Of a DNA stretch of 41,521 nt, positions 1-12,900 are shown piece after piece (positions within the stretch are counted from its first letter, which is position 1; each line of letters starts with the position of its first letter). The stretch is taken from assembly GCF_000485595.1 (NCBI RefSeq), contig NW_014578012.1:22688-64208 (forward strand), given 5' to 3'. The stretch is from Priapulus caudatus. Its lineage: Eukaryota > Priapulida > Priapulimorpha > Priapulimorphida > Priapulidae. The notes below the pieces were generated by a model. The model saw nothing but the letters and a program-made list of their open reading frames with translations. It searched no databases and had not been told where the DNA came from. Both the position numbers and the translations under genes were made by a program.

Positions 1-1
1 G

Positions 2-36
<35 letters not shown>

Positions 37-160
37 ATGTGAGTGTGTGTGTGTGTATGTGTGTGTGCGTGTGTGCGTGTGTGTGTGTGTGCCTGTGTGC
101 GTGTGTGCGTACGTGTGTGCGTGCGTGCGTGCGTACGTGCGTGCGTGCGTGTTTATATTG
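1..160 (+). repeat. GTGC/GTGT microsatellite
   Basis: Four-base GTGC and GTGT units with GTAC interruptions. Apparent open frames here are low-complexity artefacts. Confidence 0.97.
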
Positions 161-308
161 TGACAAGGGCCTGTGTCACGAAAGAGCAACTGAAATAATA
201 TAATAGCTGTGCTAGCATTGCACATGTTTTATGCATGATCGTGACAGTAACACGTGCAACGGTCAATATATCTATGCCAGTGGAACGGGGTGAACACTGA
301 TGAAGTGG

Positions 309-462
309 TGACACGCACACATGCACGCACGCACGCATGCACACATGCGTACTCCCTCATGCAGGCACGCACACATGAACGCATACACGCATGCATACAA
401 ACACTCATGCATACACGCATACACACACGTACACACATGCACACATGCATACACACAAGCAC
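309..462 (+). repeat. ACGC/ATGC/ACAC microsatellite
   Basis: Complementary in composition to the array at 1-160, so the two could pair as a hairpin across a 150-bp spacer. Confidence 0.95.
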
Positions 463-824
463 ATATGTCATGTGTAAGGTTTCCAGTGGTAAGTTTCATT
501 CTCGTGATGTAGGTAATTTAGCTGAGAAATTTTGGCACCCATGAATTCTTATAATCGAGTATGTGTATGCCTGCATGCATGCGTGTTAACGTCTTTTCTA
601 TATCTGCATTACATGTGGTGTTGTGCATTTCCTAATTAGGAAGGCTTATTTTTGCATCAACAGGATTACAGACTCAGACTTGCTTGTTTGCTCGTTAGAG
701 GAACTAGCTTGGATGTCTTACAGGCCCAGAAGATGAGACTGGTGGGAAACGTGCTGATATTGTCGATTACGGTTACCAGTGCCAATAATTTGGTTCTGAA
801 ATGAGATTCTCTGTGCCATTCCAG

Positions 825-902
825 ATGCTCAACGATTTGGTAGCAAATTTGGCGTTACTGGTTGAAGCAACTGATGTAAATGTTACTGCTCTCGTGCTCG
901 AG
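825..902 (+). CDS. PROM: Prominin exon a (first loop)
   Basis: The exon has phase 0 at both ends and 26 codons, starting MLNDLVANLALL and ending LVLE, with an NVT glycosylation sequon. It is preceded by ttccag and followed by gtaaaa. The other two frames are closed. Its 3' phase does not fit the next exon, so a small exon may be missing between them. Confidence 0.65.
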
Positions 903-3900
903 GTAAAAATGACATTATAACATCGATGATTTATGTTAAAATAAAATAGTTAAATTAAATTAAAATTAAATTATTTTATTAAAAGTGTGAGCACTTAAAA
1001 TTTACTACTTACTACTAACTACGATGGTTTATCATTATCGGCCCACCATTTTGTTTTGAATAGATATTGTAAATCATTTTGGAATGTAGAATTCTATTGG
1101 CCATTGATCATGAATAATGCTGTTTGTAGATGTGTTCTTCATTCAACTTTGATAACCTTTGTTCAACATTAATAACTTTTGTTCAACATTGATAACGTTC
1201 ATTCACTCATGATAACCTCTGTTCAATCATGATAACCTTCATTCAACCATGATAACCTTCATTCACTCATGATAACCTTCATTCAACTATGATAACCTTC
1301 ATTCAACCATGATAACCAAGCGTTCAACCATGATAATCTTCATTCAACCATGATAACCTTCATTCACTCATGATAACTTTCATTCAACTATGAGTATGAT
1401 AACCTTCATTCAACCATGATAACCAAGCGTTTAACCGTGATGACCTTCATTCAACCATGATAACCTTTATTCAACCATGATAACCTTCATTCAACCATGA
1501 TAACCTTCATTCAACCATGATAACCTTCATTCAACCATGATAACCTTCATTCAACCATGATAACCTTCATTAAACCATGATAACCTTCATTCAACCATGA
1601 TAACCTTCATTCAACCATGATAACCTTCATTCAACCATGATAACCAAGCGTTCAACCATGATAACCTTCATTCAACCATGATAATCTTCATTCAACCATG
1701 ATAACCGTCATTTCAACCATGATAACCTTCTCATTCAACCATCGATAACCTTCATTCAACCATCATGATACCTTCATTCAACCGCGATAACCTTCATTCA
1801 ACCATGATAACCTTTATTAAACCGTGATAACCTTCATTCAACCATGATGACACAGCGTTTAACTGTGATAACCTGGTCGCAGGTCGTATATAATCACATG
1901 CAGAATGCAGACGCGTAATCATACGTCCGTGGTCCATCTCTTGAGTAGATCTCACTGATATATTCTCACTTCACAGGCGCAGCAGGAGTGTGCGATGCTG
2001 TGCCGCAGCGAGTCGCAAATGAGTCGCTAGCTGTGCCTGAGATTGTAAAGTCTTCGCCTTACAGTGTTTACCCGCAAAATATGAAAGTTGCGCAACTGTG
2101 TTCCCGGGGGAATATATTCGTGAAGTAATAATAATAAGTCGTGCTCTAGGTTTTCCGTAACACGGGAAATGTGCTAGTTCACACTGCTTGTCGTGTTCAT
2201 ATTTGGAAAATGCCGGAATGTCCTGTTATCGTGTTTGGCAGGGTGATGCGAGTTGCGTCTGTTGTCTTGTTTAGCAATAGTGATTGTACCGTTGTGATGT
2301 TGTGTATGGCTTCCCAGTTCCGCCGCGGCAGGTATCAATGTTTATTGGCGGGATTCGCTGAGAGAGATGTGCGTGTTAACGAATAGACGATCAGTAGCAC
2401 ACAGTAGATACAAACAAGTAGGTGTGGTGAACGGACTCTAGGTTTATTCTAGTAAATCAGAAAGTCACTACACGGCTAAATGAATGTCCGGGAGCGCACG
2501 AAAAACACGACTTTTTACGATGGTAACTACTGCAGGGACTCTGAGTCCCTGAAACGCACACACGAGATTCGTGCTGCTTAGGTTCGTGTACACGGTAATA
2601 TGGGGCGCGTCTGTGGGAGTCACATCCGAAACCTTAAATCTTTCTCGCTGAGTCACCTGGGTTGGCTCGTTTTTAGCCACCGCAAGTGCAGGCGTGACGC
2701 GTCTATGAGGACTAGGAATCCGAGAGTGGACGCTTTTAGCTTGCGCCAAGATGGCGACGAGGCATCCTCGCCGACCGTTCTCTGCTGACGAATCTTTTAA
2801 ATATTAAATAATGCCACGTATTCGGAGGGCCGCTTTGTCATTGGTTCGCCTTTTTCAACTCTCCTGCCACTCGTGACGTCGGGTCGTACTATCTATATAT
2901 CTCTACATATAGAGTACTGAAGTGTGACGTCACGGTGGCATGACAACGAACCCACTGGTTCTAAACAACCCACTGGCTCCATAACATTAACTGCATGAAA
3001 ATGTTGTGCGTACGTAAAACACGAGTGTGTGCGCTGCAGACAGAGGTAGCAAGTCGATCTTACAATATTTAATTAATTAATTATTTTATTTTATTTTTTT
3101 AATTATTTTTTTTATTTTTTATTTTTTTTGTTGCTTTTCACTTCCATCCTTTGGAAATCTATAAAAACTGCAATAATGACTCTCAGAATGATGGTTAATA
3201 TCGGGTACAAAACGCGCAACCATTTTCACGCAGGTTAATGTTACCAGAGCATATGATTGTTTAGAACCAGTGGGTTCGTTGTCATGCCACCGTGACGTCA
3301 TCACTTCGGAGCTCTATAGCGCATACGTATAATGACTATTCCTAGATCTCGCGCGCATATAGCACTGATGTCATGGCTATTTCTAGCTCGCGCCCCGCGT
3401 TGGACCTTCTCGTACCACGTGGCTATGAAACTTCATCGTAGCATGCTGCTACATAATTATTGGTTGACTTTTGAGTTTACTGTTCAGGGGCGTGTACAGG
3501 ATTTGTAGCAGGGGGGGGTCTAACCGTAACCGGAGCACGCGAAGGGAAATCGAATTCCCCCAGAAATTTTTTGCCTTCAGGGGGTCCGCGGACGCCCCTG
3601 ACGCCGCCCCGCCCCTGGTGTAACGCCCCTGTTGTTATATTATATTTGGTAATTGATGAGAATACATTCGGATTTCTGTAGTTCCTATCAAGTTAATCGG
3701 TGTATTCATTAATTTATCTTCAGCAATCAAGGCTGAATTTGATGACTTCGCTACAATTCTTGACAAGGAACTATCTGAACGTATCGCCAATTTTACCTTA
3801 AATGTAAGACTAACTAGATGTTTCCATTGTAATATTCAGTAATTATTAACATCAATAATAAATCAGTAATCAAACTGCTGATACAGTGATATGACTTACA

Positions 3901-6900
3901 TTAATAAGCTATGCTTTTTGCTAATTTTTATTAAAAGAAAATTTTAAAACCAGTGTGGCATAATAATAATTATCGATGAAATCATGCCAGTTGTGGCGAT
4001 GTATAAATACTTATAGGATGAGAGAATGTCAGGAATAGAATATACTGAATGTATTTGTTCATTTCATCCTAGTTACTTGATACGAAAGCCATTGAAGGCA
4101 ATTTCTCAACAGCATACAACTCTTACAACATTATGGCATATGACAATTATAGGTAATCTGTTTAAAGATGTGTCTATCTCGATGTGCCTTCTCACACTGT
4201 TAGCATTTGACTTCGGGCAAATGTGTACTTTCCCGCTCACGTATCTACGAAATTCTGGGTTTTCCAAGTTTCTCACTTTCTATTCGAACACACTCTTTTA
4301 TTTTAAGGCAGTTTTACTCAATATCTAAACTACATTCTACTGTTATCATTGGGTTCTGGATAATTCTAGCACATATGGGATAGCATAATGCAACTATTCA
4401 AGTAGTCACTATGAACAGTAGAGATCGTATATTTCGTGTGATTTTCACACAAGGGTCTTCAACTCCTAAGATTGCATGTTGGAAGGGCTCAATCCCTCAG
4501 TGGCCCTTACAGCTTAGTTAGCCCTATTCGTCCAAGCGAGATATCTTGGATATTAATTATTATTGCTAGGTCGGTTAAGCTAGACCAATTTGCACGCGTT
4601 TTTCATACGTGTCCACCAAGGCCACATTGTCGATCGCCCTAGCTGCACTTTGTTACTAAGGATCATTTTAGAATGCCTCTTCCTCAGTAGTGATTAGGTA
4701 GAGCTACCTGTCATTCACTCCAGGTGGTCGTTTCGCTCACCACGTCGATATTCCAAGGCATACGACCAAGACAACGTGACTAAAACCAACTATGAAGTTA
4801 CCTATATAGTTTTCGATATAGCACAATTCAATGTTAATAGACCTTTATTATGAAAGCAACTGTCCTCTATGGTGGGTTTTTAAATGCTATATTAGCGGTT
4901 CTCAACTCCTGGCCAACAACTGGTGTGACCAAATCATTTTAAGCACGTCACCAACGGTCCCCGACCACCATGGTCCTGCATTCATTCATTTATAGATCAA
5001 CGGGGGGCTGTGACAAGGAGACACTTTACTTAAATGACTCCACTACCAGCAATTAGGTCACGACCGATACCAATTTATGAGCAATCGGAACACAACCATA
5101 CAATAATGTTCCAATTTATAATCAATGAGTATCTATTTATAAGCGCAACTAATTAATCAATTAAGTACATAATTAATGTAATACCTCACATACACTAATG
5201 TTGCGCAATATATAATATTAACGTAATCCATGTCTTCAATAATTAATAATTATAATTAATGTGTTAACAGGTGGGGAGTCTGGCTGGCTCTAGGCTGTCT
5301 GGTGCTGTTAATCAGCATGCTACTGCTGACCGGCCTCATCGTGGGTTTCATAGGCTTCAATACGGAAGACTTACCGACTCAGCGCACCGCGCTCTCCAAC
5401 GCTGGAGGCAACCTCATTGTAAGGTGTGTTCAACGCGGCCCCGCGCGCTCACCTCGCGCGTCCTGTGCCAGCGGTGACGTCTATAGAAGGGTCACCTGTC
5501 TGTAGAGGTCGCCTTCAGCGTTTACTTTGAGCAGCATTTATACCGTGAAAGCTTTATCGTGAAATCTTTTATCGAACCGTCAGCTGGCCACTTTTGGCAT
5601 TTCCCTTGTTGAGTAAATCTCATATACAGGTTTATCAGTATACATCTTGTTTTATTAGTGACAGTGTTATGTATTACTATGTTCTCAAGGGCAATGTTTC
5701 ACCTGGGTACAGTTTTGTGTGTGTGTTTTATTACATTGTGTTCTCTCTCGCCCGCTTACATCTCTTTCGTCTGCTTTCTCTCTGACAATTTTGAGTGCTC
5801 ATTTCATGAAAGTGGCATCGAGGTCAGCTTTCTCTTTAGCAGGAACGTCCTCCCCATTTGTGTAGTCTGCTCCCATCTCTACTGCCTGCTTTCTCTCTGA
5901 CAATGTTGTTCATGCGTGTTTCGTTACAGCGGCGTCGTGGTAAGCTTTGTGTTTGCCGCGATCATCATGCTTGTCTGTGTCGTCTGCTTTGTCGTCGGCG
6001 TTCCCGCTGACCGCGTCGTCTGCCAGCCGCTCGTCGACCCCGACCTTGAAGCGCTAGCCAAGGTCAGTACGATCATAGCTTACCCTTTGAGGCCCTGACC
6101 TTGAAGCGCTAGCCAAGGTCAGTACGATCATAGCTAACACTTTGAGGCCCTGATCTTTAAACACTAGCCAAGGTCAGTACGTTCATAGCTAACACTTTGA
6201 GGCCCTGATCTTCAAACGCTAGTCAAGGTCAGTACAGTCGTAGGCAAAGGTTAGAGGCCACGACCTTAAAACTCTAGCCAAGGAAGGTCAGTGTGGCAAT
6301 AGCTTACGATTAGAGACCCCAACCTTAAAACCTTAGCCAAGGTCGGTAAATGCATGGCATACAGTTAGGGAGTCCCCGACCTTAGCACTCTGCTCAAAGT
6401 CGGTACGTGCACGGCATGTAATCAGCTCGCGTCCTACAGTACGGCGCGCAGCGAGTCGCGTCGGTGGATGCACGCGTCGCCGCGTGCCGCAGTTCCGATT
6501 CCACTCCACTCGCCAGGGCCTAGTCCAAGCCATTTTTCATACCGAATACCGGCGCCCAAATTACGACCCTTAGCAAAACGCCCAAATTACAAAATTCATA
6601 AGACGCCCAAATTAGCAGAGCTCTGAAAATTGTTAAAATTAAATCTCCATGCTTCTATCGTTATGTAGGCACTGTTTTATAATAAAATGCTCATATAAGA
6701 TCTATAATCTATTATCTGAATAAAATTTTAATGTTATTATACATCTACTTATACCTAAAAATATATTAAGCAGCTCGATTAGCCCCTTTTCGCATCTGAT
6801 TGTTTTCGCTGTCGTTGACTGCCGCGCAGCTGATTGACGAGCCGGGTGAGTCGGTGTTTGCGGAGGGCCTGGAGAGAGACGAGTACTTCCTCAGCAGCCT

Positions 6901-9900
6901 GCTGCTCAACGACTGGACCGTGCCGCTGCGACTCACCGACGTGCTGAAGTAGGTGCCGCTCAGCTTGTGTGCATCGCGTGCGTCGCTCAGCTTCTTACTG
7001 TATTATAGGGGGTTAGTGAGAAAAAGAGAAGGGGTAGAAAATGGGCCAAATTCGTATGAAATCAATGAGTTATTGTGATTTATTATGGGCCATGTGGGAA
7101 AGATTTTGAGAGCAGTGATTGCATTATAGTTGTATATGTATTTGTAGTATATTTGTTATGCAAACGAATTCCTATAAGCATTTTGTTTCATTGGTTTAAT
7201 AGTGTAATGTGCATTACTCCCTGGGTACCGCTGGAATGTACGCCTACCCTTTTTTGTTGCTAATTGATATTCACTAACTGATCACTAATTGATAAATAAT
7301 AATTGAATGCGTGGAATTTCATAAAGTGCCTGTCGAACCCACGTGGCGCAGTGTGGGGAATGTGCTTCCCGTAGAGACGGCCCCAGAGCTGCACTTGGTG
7401 CATGTCTCACGCGCAGGTGTGTGAGGCCATAATAAAAATATTGTTTGTTTGCCCTCACCCCCGCCAAAAATGGGCAGACTCAAACAATTTTATTGATCTT
7501 TCCCATTCTTTTTTTTTTACAAATTGTATCATAGTACATTATATAAATCTGTAGGCAATACATTATATGTACCAAGCAAAACAAACATTCAACATAAAAG
7601 GTATCTCCACACAAGCACACCCGAGCATGTAGACGCCATGCTGAATTTGTAAAAAGACCCCCCTCAAAAAAAAGAAGCCTACCTACCTACCCAAACTTTT
7701 CAGCCTGGGTCGGGTGGGGCAAACAAAGATTTTTTTAATTGTGGCCTGAATGTTTCAGGGAGTGCAGGGATGATGGGCCGATATGGCAGGTCCTGAAGCT
7801 TGACAACGCCTACAATCTGAACTCCCTCATCGACGTTTCCGCGGTACGCCAGACGTCGAACGTCAAAATCTCGGTCAAATCTCATTAAATCTCTTTGCCA
7901 CGACTGTGCAAAGTGGCAAATAATTCAATAATTATTGACCACATCGTATGATAAATAACGTGTAATCACATCTGATCATGTATCACAATAGCGTGACCCC
8001 TACCTGCGAGTTTGACTGTACCCTGATTAACGATAGTTTGCTACCACGTCCAGGCTGTGGACACTGAGCAGATAGGAAGTCAGGTAACCAACGAAGTGTC
8101 TCTGTCCTCCGTCACCATTCTTTCGCCAGAGCTCACGAGCCTGTTATCCGACTTCAACGACTCTTTGGCAGCAATAAACATCACTGCTCTTCAGGCGCAG
8201 GTATAGGCACTAATACATAATATCAGAAGTAGATAATAGAGAAGGAGTGTGACTTCAATAAACATGGGAAATTCGTCATTTACTAGCCTTAGAATACCTA
8301 CGATTTACTATGCGTAACTCAACCAACTTGAGCTCAAATCGTACACAGTACATTCGCCTAGCATTGTGCGAAATCGTTTCCTTGTATACACACGCAATTC
8401 GGAGATACAGACTAAAACGTACGATATGATTCTCCATTCTGTTGCCAGCCAAACGAATCCATAACCCGCCTAACTTGAAACAATAGCTACTAACGATTCT
8501 TGCACACTCTTGTGCCCTCGGCGATGCGGTGTGGCTTGCTGGGAGATTGCACATCGACGCAACACTAGACGAGCTAACCTTTGACCTATTTACAGCTGGT
8601 ATGCCCCCCACGCACGCACGCCTACCACAATCAGCAGCAGCTCCAGCTCCAATCTCCCAGCGAGCCACACCGCATCGCCGAGGGCACAAGAGTGCGCAAG
8701 AGTCGTTAGTAGCTGCCTATTGTTTCAAGTTAGGCGGGTTATGGATTCGTTTTGCTGGCAACAGAATGGAGAATCGTGTCGTACGTTTTCGTCTTTATCT
8801 CCGGATTGCGGGTGTATACGAGGAAACGATTTCGCACGATGCTAGGCGAATGTACTGTGTATGATTTGAGCTCAAGTTGGTTGAGTTACGCGTAGTAAAT
8901 CGTAGGTATTCTAAGGCTAGTAAATGACGAATTTCCCTTGTTTATTGAAATCACGCTCCTTCCCTATTATCTACTTCTGATAATATATATGTAATATATA
9001 ACAGGCGCTAGCTCATACCTGCAACAGTCGTCGTATGCTCTATTAATATATCATATAAATATTATCGTGAGTGAATAAAAACTCAATTCGATCTTTTTCG
9101 CTTCTAATATTGTAATTATTATAAAATGCGTTATCAGTATATGATCGATCTATTATATGAGACGTCAAGCAGAGAACTCGATGACTGACTTTCGGATTTG
9201 GTCAGTCCACCTAATCCCCTGAGTGACTATAACATCTGATATACTGAATGTCTGGCCATGTTAGAGTTGATTTGTCCATGTACGAGCCCAAATCACAGAA
9301 CTCGACCCCTGACCCTTCACCTTGATGCACGCGTCATGGTGTTGCTCCTTTTTTTTTACCGAATTAGTTCTACTTTAGCTTTTTTGTGTGAATCGTTGTC
9401 CGTGTCGCGAACCGGCGATCAACAGGACTCGGCGCCGGCCCGCTACGATCTGAACAGAACCGCTGACCTTTGTGCGCAGGTGACGGTGCCGCTGACGGGT
9501 GCTGACCTGCAACAGGTGGCCGCCACGCTGCGTGCGATCGTGCCGCTCATCCCGGCGGTGGCGGCGGTGGCCGACACAGCGGACGACATTTACAACCTGC
9601 AGGTGGTGCCCCTGCAGGAGTCGCAGCAGACTGTCAGTAACCTGCTGGCTGACCTTGACTTGCACGTCAAGGACACGATGGTGAGCGATGGTCCGCGCAT
9701 TAGCCAGGATTCGCCGAGACGATCATTGTCTCGTTTATTTCTCAAATTGAATTAATGAAATTAGAAGATGGTGAATAATGATCAATTAATTACTGGTAAG
9801 GATTTGGGGTGGCGATGGTGGGTGTGTGTTGTTTAACGCGTTTGCCTTAAGATATCTGCCGGCAAGTGCGAAGTCGTGTGGGAAAAATCCATTTTTGTCT

Positions 9901-12900
9901 CGGGTCGTGACTGTGGCAAGTGTCATGACGTGCTGAAATGAAAGGCCTGGTCCAGCAGTCTGCTGTTTGATTCCGCTGCAGTAGCAACTCGGGGTTCGGC
10001 ACAAATAACGACGCCATGTTAGCAACGAAAGACTAATTTTCACTTTTTGTAGTCTTGTCGGGTTCTTCTAACTTTTGCTACGAGTCTCGTAAGGCTGTGG
10101 TAATTAAGCAGCTATTAATGGCTAATTGTATCACAGTATTAGCAGTGGCCTGAGCAGAAAGCCAGTATGCTTCATGTGAGTTTGTTTCCTATGGCTTTGT
10201 TTTCCAGGCAAACATTAGCACTGTCCTTGATGCTCTGCAAACCTCCCAGGATGCAATAAGAACCAATGGCAGTGTCATCATCACACGGGTATGTCTGAAT
10301 TTTGGTTACTAGAGGTCGCTGTTGCCTGCACGGCCCATAATAGCGCTGAAGGGGTCGTTGTCGTATAGGGTACTACATATATGTACGCCTACTCCCTAAC
10401 CCTAACCCTAACCCTAACCCTAACCCTAACCCTAACCCTAACCCTAACCATATCAGATAGTTACCTCGGGTACATATATGTAGTACCCTATATGACAACG
10501 ACTCTTCGTGCCATAACAGCAATATTGTTAGCTTCATATGTGTAGTTATAGCACAGAACAGACCAAGGTGGATATAAGATCATGCCAATGTAGCATTAGC
10601 GTCTTCTAGAGTGCCAATGTGTTTTAAGTTAGCGTTTTGTGTCCCAAAACATCTACAAATCAAACCTGGCAGAACCCTCTATAGAATGAACACCTGTCTA
10701 TGAATGACACGTACTTCTCTTGAATAGCAGTTATGAAACCAACTCAACAGAACGGACACCTGTTTATAAAGGCTACAATGGTTTTTCCTTAGAGCCACGT
10801 ACCATTACATAGAGATCTAACTGCATTAACTTAATAAATAAACTTAAGTGGAATTTATATATTTTGTTTGGTTTCCAATTACAGCTTGTGAATGAGTACA
10901 TTGCAAGGCTAGTGGGCTATGGTGATCAGTACATTGATCATTCTATCGATCTAGTGAGTACATATATTTACAAAAAAATATTACGGAATACGTGAATCAG
11001 ATACTGAATATAGTACACATTAAATTGTATTTAATCACAACTTTTTAAATTAAATGCAATTTTATGTTAAAAAACATTGTTTACGTGTTATTTCTGCCAT
11101 TACCTTAATGTCATTTTTAATTAGTGATTAATTATTCATGTTGATATCTAATTATTCTAGTTAAAGAATGACGTGGGAAAATGTCGGACTGTTTGGAACG
11201 TCTATAACTCTGCAACGACTCTAGTCTGCAAGACTTTCCTAAATGCATTCGTGAGTTTTAGTGTAAGAAATATTGTCTAGGCATCCACCTGCTGCCCGTC
11301 TAATTGTATTGGTATTCTGCACAGGATATGCGCAGCTAAGATTAGTTATAAAATAGAGCATAAATGTATGCACGTATATATTATACGCGAGCGAATATAT
11401 TTTGATATTTATTTAGTCTTCAGAAGATGGTCTAGTGTGCATTTTTTGTTTTTTATAGAATGCAAGCTGGTTCTGTCTGGGCTGGGCTGCCGTCCTGCTC
11501 ATACCTGCTGTTATCTTTGGTATGAAGCTATCCAAGTATTTCCGACGTATGAAACATGCTATTGGTTTTGCCGATGGGTAAGCTTCCATGTTCATTAGCA
11601 TAATACCTGGTAGTAGAACTGTCCGCTGTCTCAGCATCACCTTCAGTGAAAATACACTTATTATTTTATTAATTCTAATAATTAACTAACCAATTAAGAC
11701 CATATTTATTTCCATTTTAGTATTATGTTAATTCATATTGTTTTTTGCTTTATTTGTGTTCGACTCCAGTTTCATATGTTTATGGCTTTAGTAAGTGACC
11801 ATGTTCACATTGGATATACAATTGTCTGTAGTGGGTTGTAGCATTTTAAAATTATACATTTTCAAACAGTGTTATTCTCATATTTCAGGAATTCGGCAAT
11901 GGAAATGTAAGTGAATTGCTATAGTGAAAGCCATGTGTCATCAGTGATAACCTTGCAATCGTATTGTAGTTTAGTCAAGATTTTAGCTGCATTTAATAGG
12001 TGTACCGTTGCTGTGTTAGTTTAACGTAGGCCTCACTGCAAATAGAAATATCTTGGTTGTCAGTTCGGCTTAATTAGAACTGTAGAATGTCTTGCACAGT
12101 TATGTCACACACGGCTTAAACTCCACTTAGAGCAAATGTGTTAATAAGTTTGCTAGTGACAGTATGGAAGAAACACTATAAAGTTCTACCTATACCATAA
12201 GTAGTGAATTTCAATTCACTACTCGTATGATATGTAAAGCTATACAAAGCACTACCTAGAACTAATAGTGTAGTAGCTAAGTAGTGAATTTACTATTGAC
12301 ATGCTATGATACGTACCTACCTCTACCTGTGGTGTGACATTGTGGTGACATTGACATGCTATGATATGTACCTACCTCTACCTGTGGTGTGACATTGTGG
12401 TGACATTGACATGCTATGATACGTATACCTACCTCTACCTGTGGTGTGACATTGTGGTGACATTGACATGCTATGATACGTATACCTACCTCTACCTGTG
12501 CCGTGCTGACCATTGTTGGTGGACAACTGACATTATCTATGATATGTTTAAAGCTCTGCCTGTGGTGTAGTTGTGACCATTGTGCGTGACATTGACATGC
12601 TTACATCCCTGTTTACTTTATCTCCAGGAAACTATCAGCTGGAAACAAATCGGCATCGGACCTCTAGGTTATGGACAACCGGGACAAACGTGAGTACGTG
12701 CCTCCTCCTCCCCTCCCCTTCCCTCTCCCTAGGCATGACACTTGCCGGCCTCCCTCACCTTTACAGGTAGTCCAGCCGGACAGACCAACCTAATCGATTT
12801 GCTAATTACAAGAAATGGCATTAACTTCGTCCCACTCCAACCTCTCCAATTATCGATTATAGTAAGAATACCAGGGCGCCCCCCTGGCACGATGATTCCC

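Noticed and set aside
9-544. Cys- and His-rich open frames over the first 540 bases
   Set aside because: They are translations of GTGC/ACGC microsatellites, open in several frames at once.
664-741. Possible prominin exon between tcaacag and gtggga
   Set aside because: One frame is open with phase 0 at both ends, but the residues do not resemble the family and the donor is weak.
4892-5000. hAT transposon terminus TAGCGGTTCTCAAC
   Set aside because: Only one end is recognisable and no target duplication was found.
8276-8864. Open frames of 137 and 111 codons on opposite strands
   Set aside because: They are mirror readings of the two arms of one foldback element and show no domain.
10390-10449. 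A chromosome end or telomere fusion at the CCCTAA array
   Set aside because: The array is only about 60 bp, sits inside short inverted termini and is flanked by prominin exons on both sides.
11770-11790. A 21-bp candidate microexon (ctccag to gtaagt) before exon o
   Set aside because: Splice sites look good, but joining it to exon o creates TAG; kept out of the main model.
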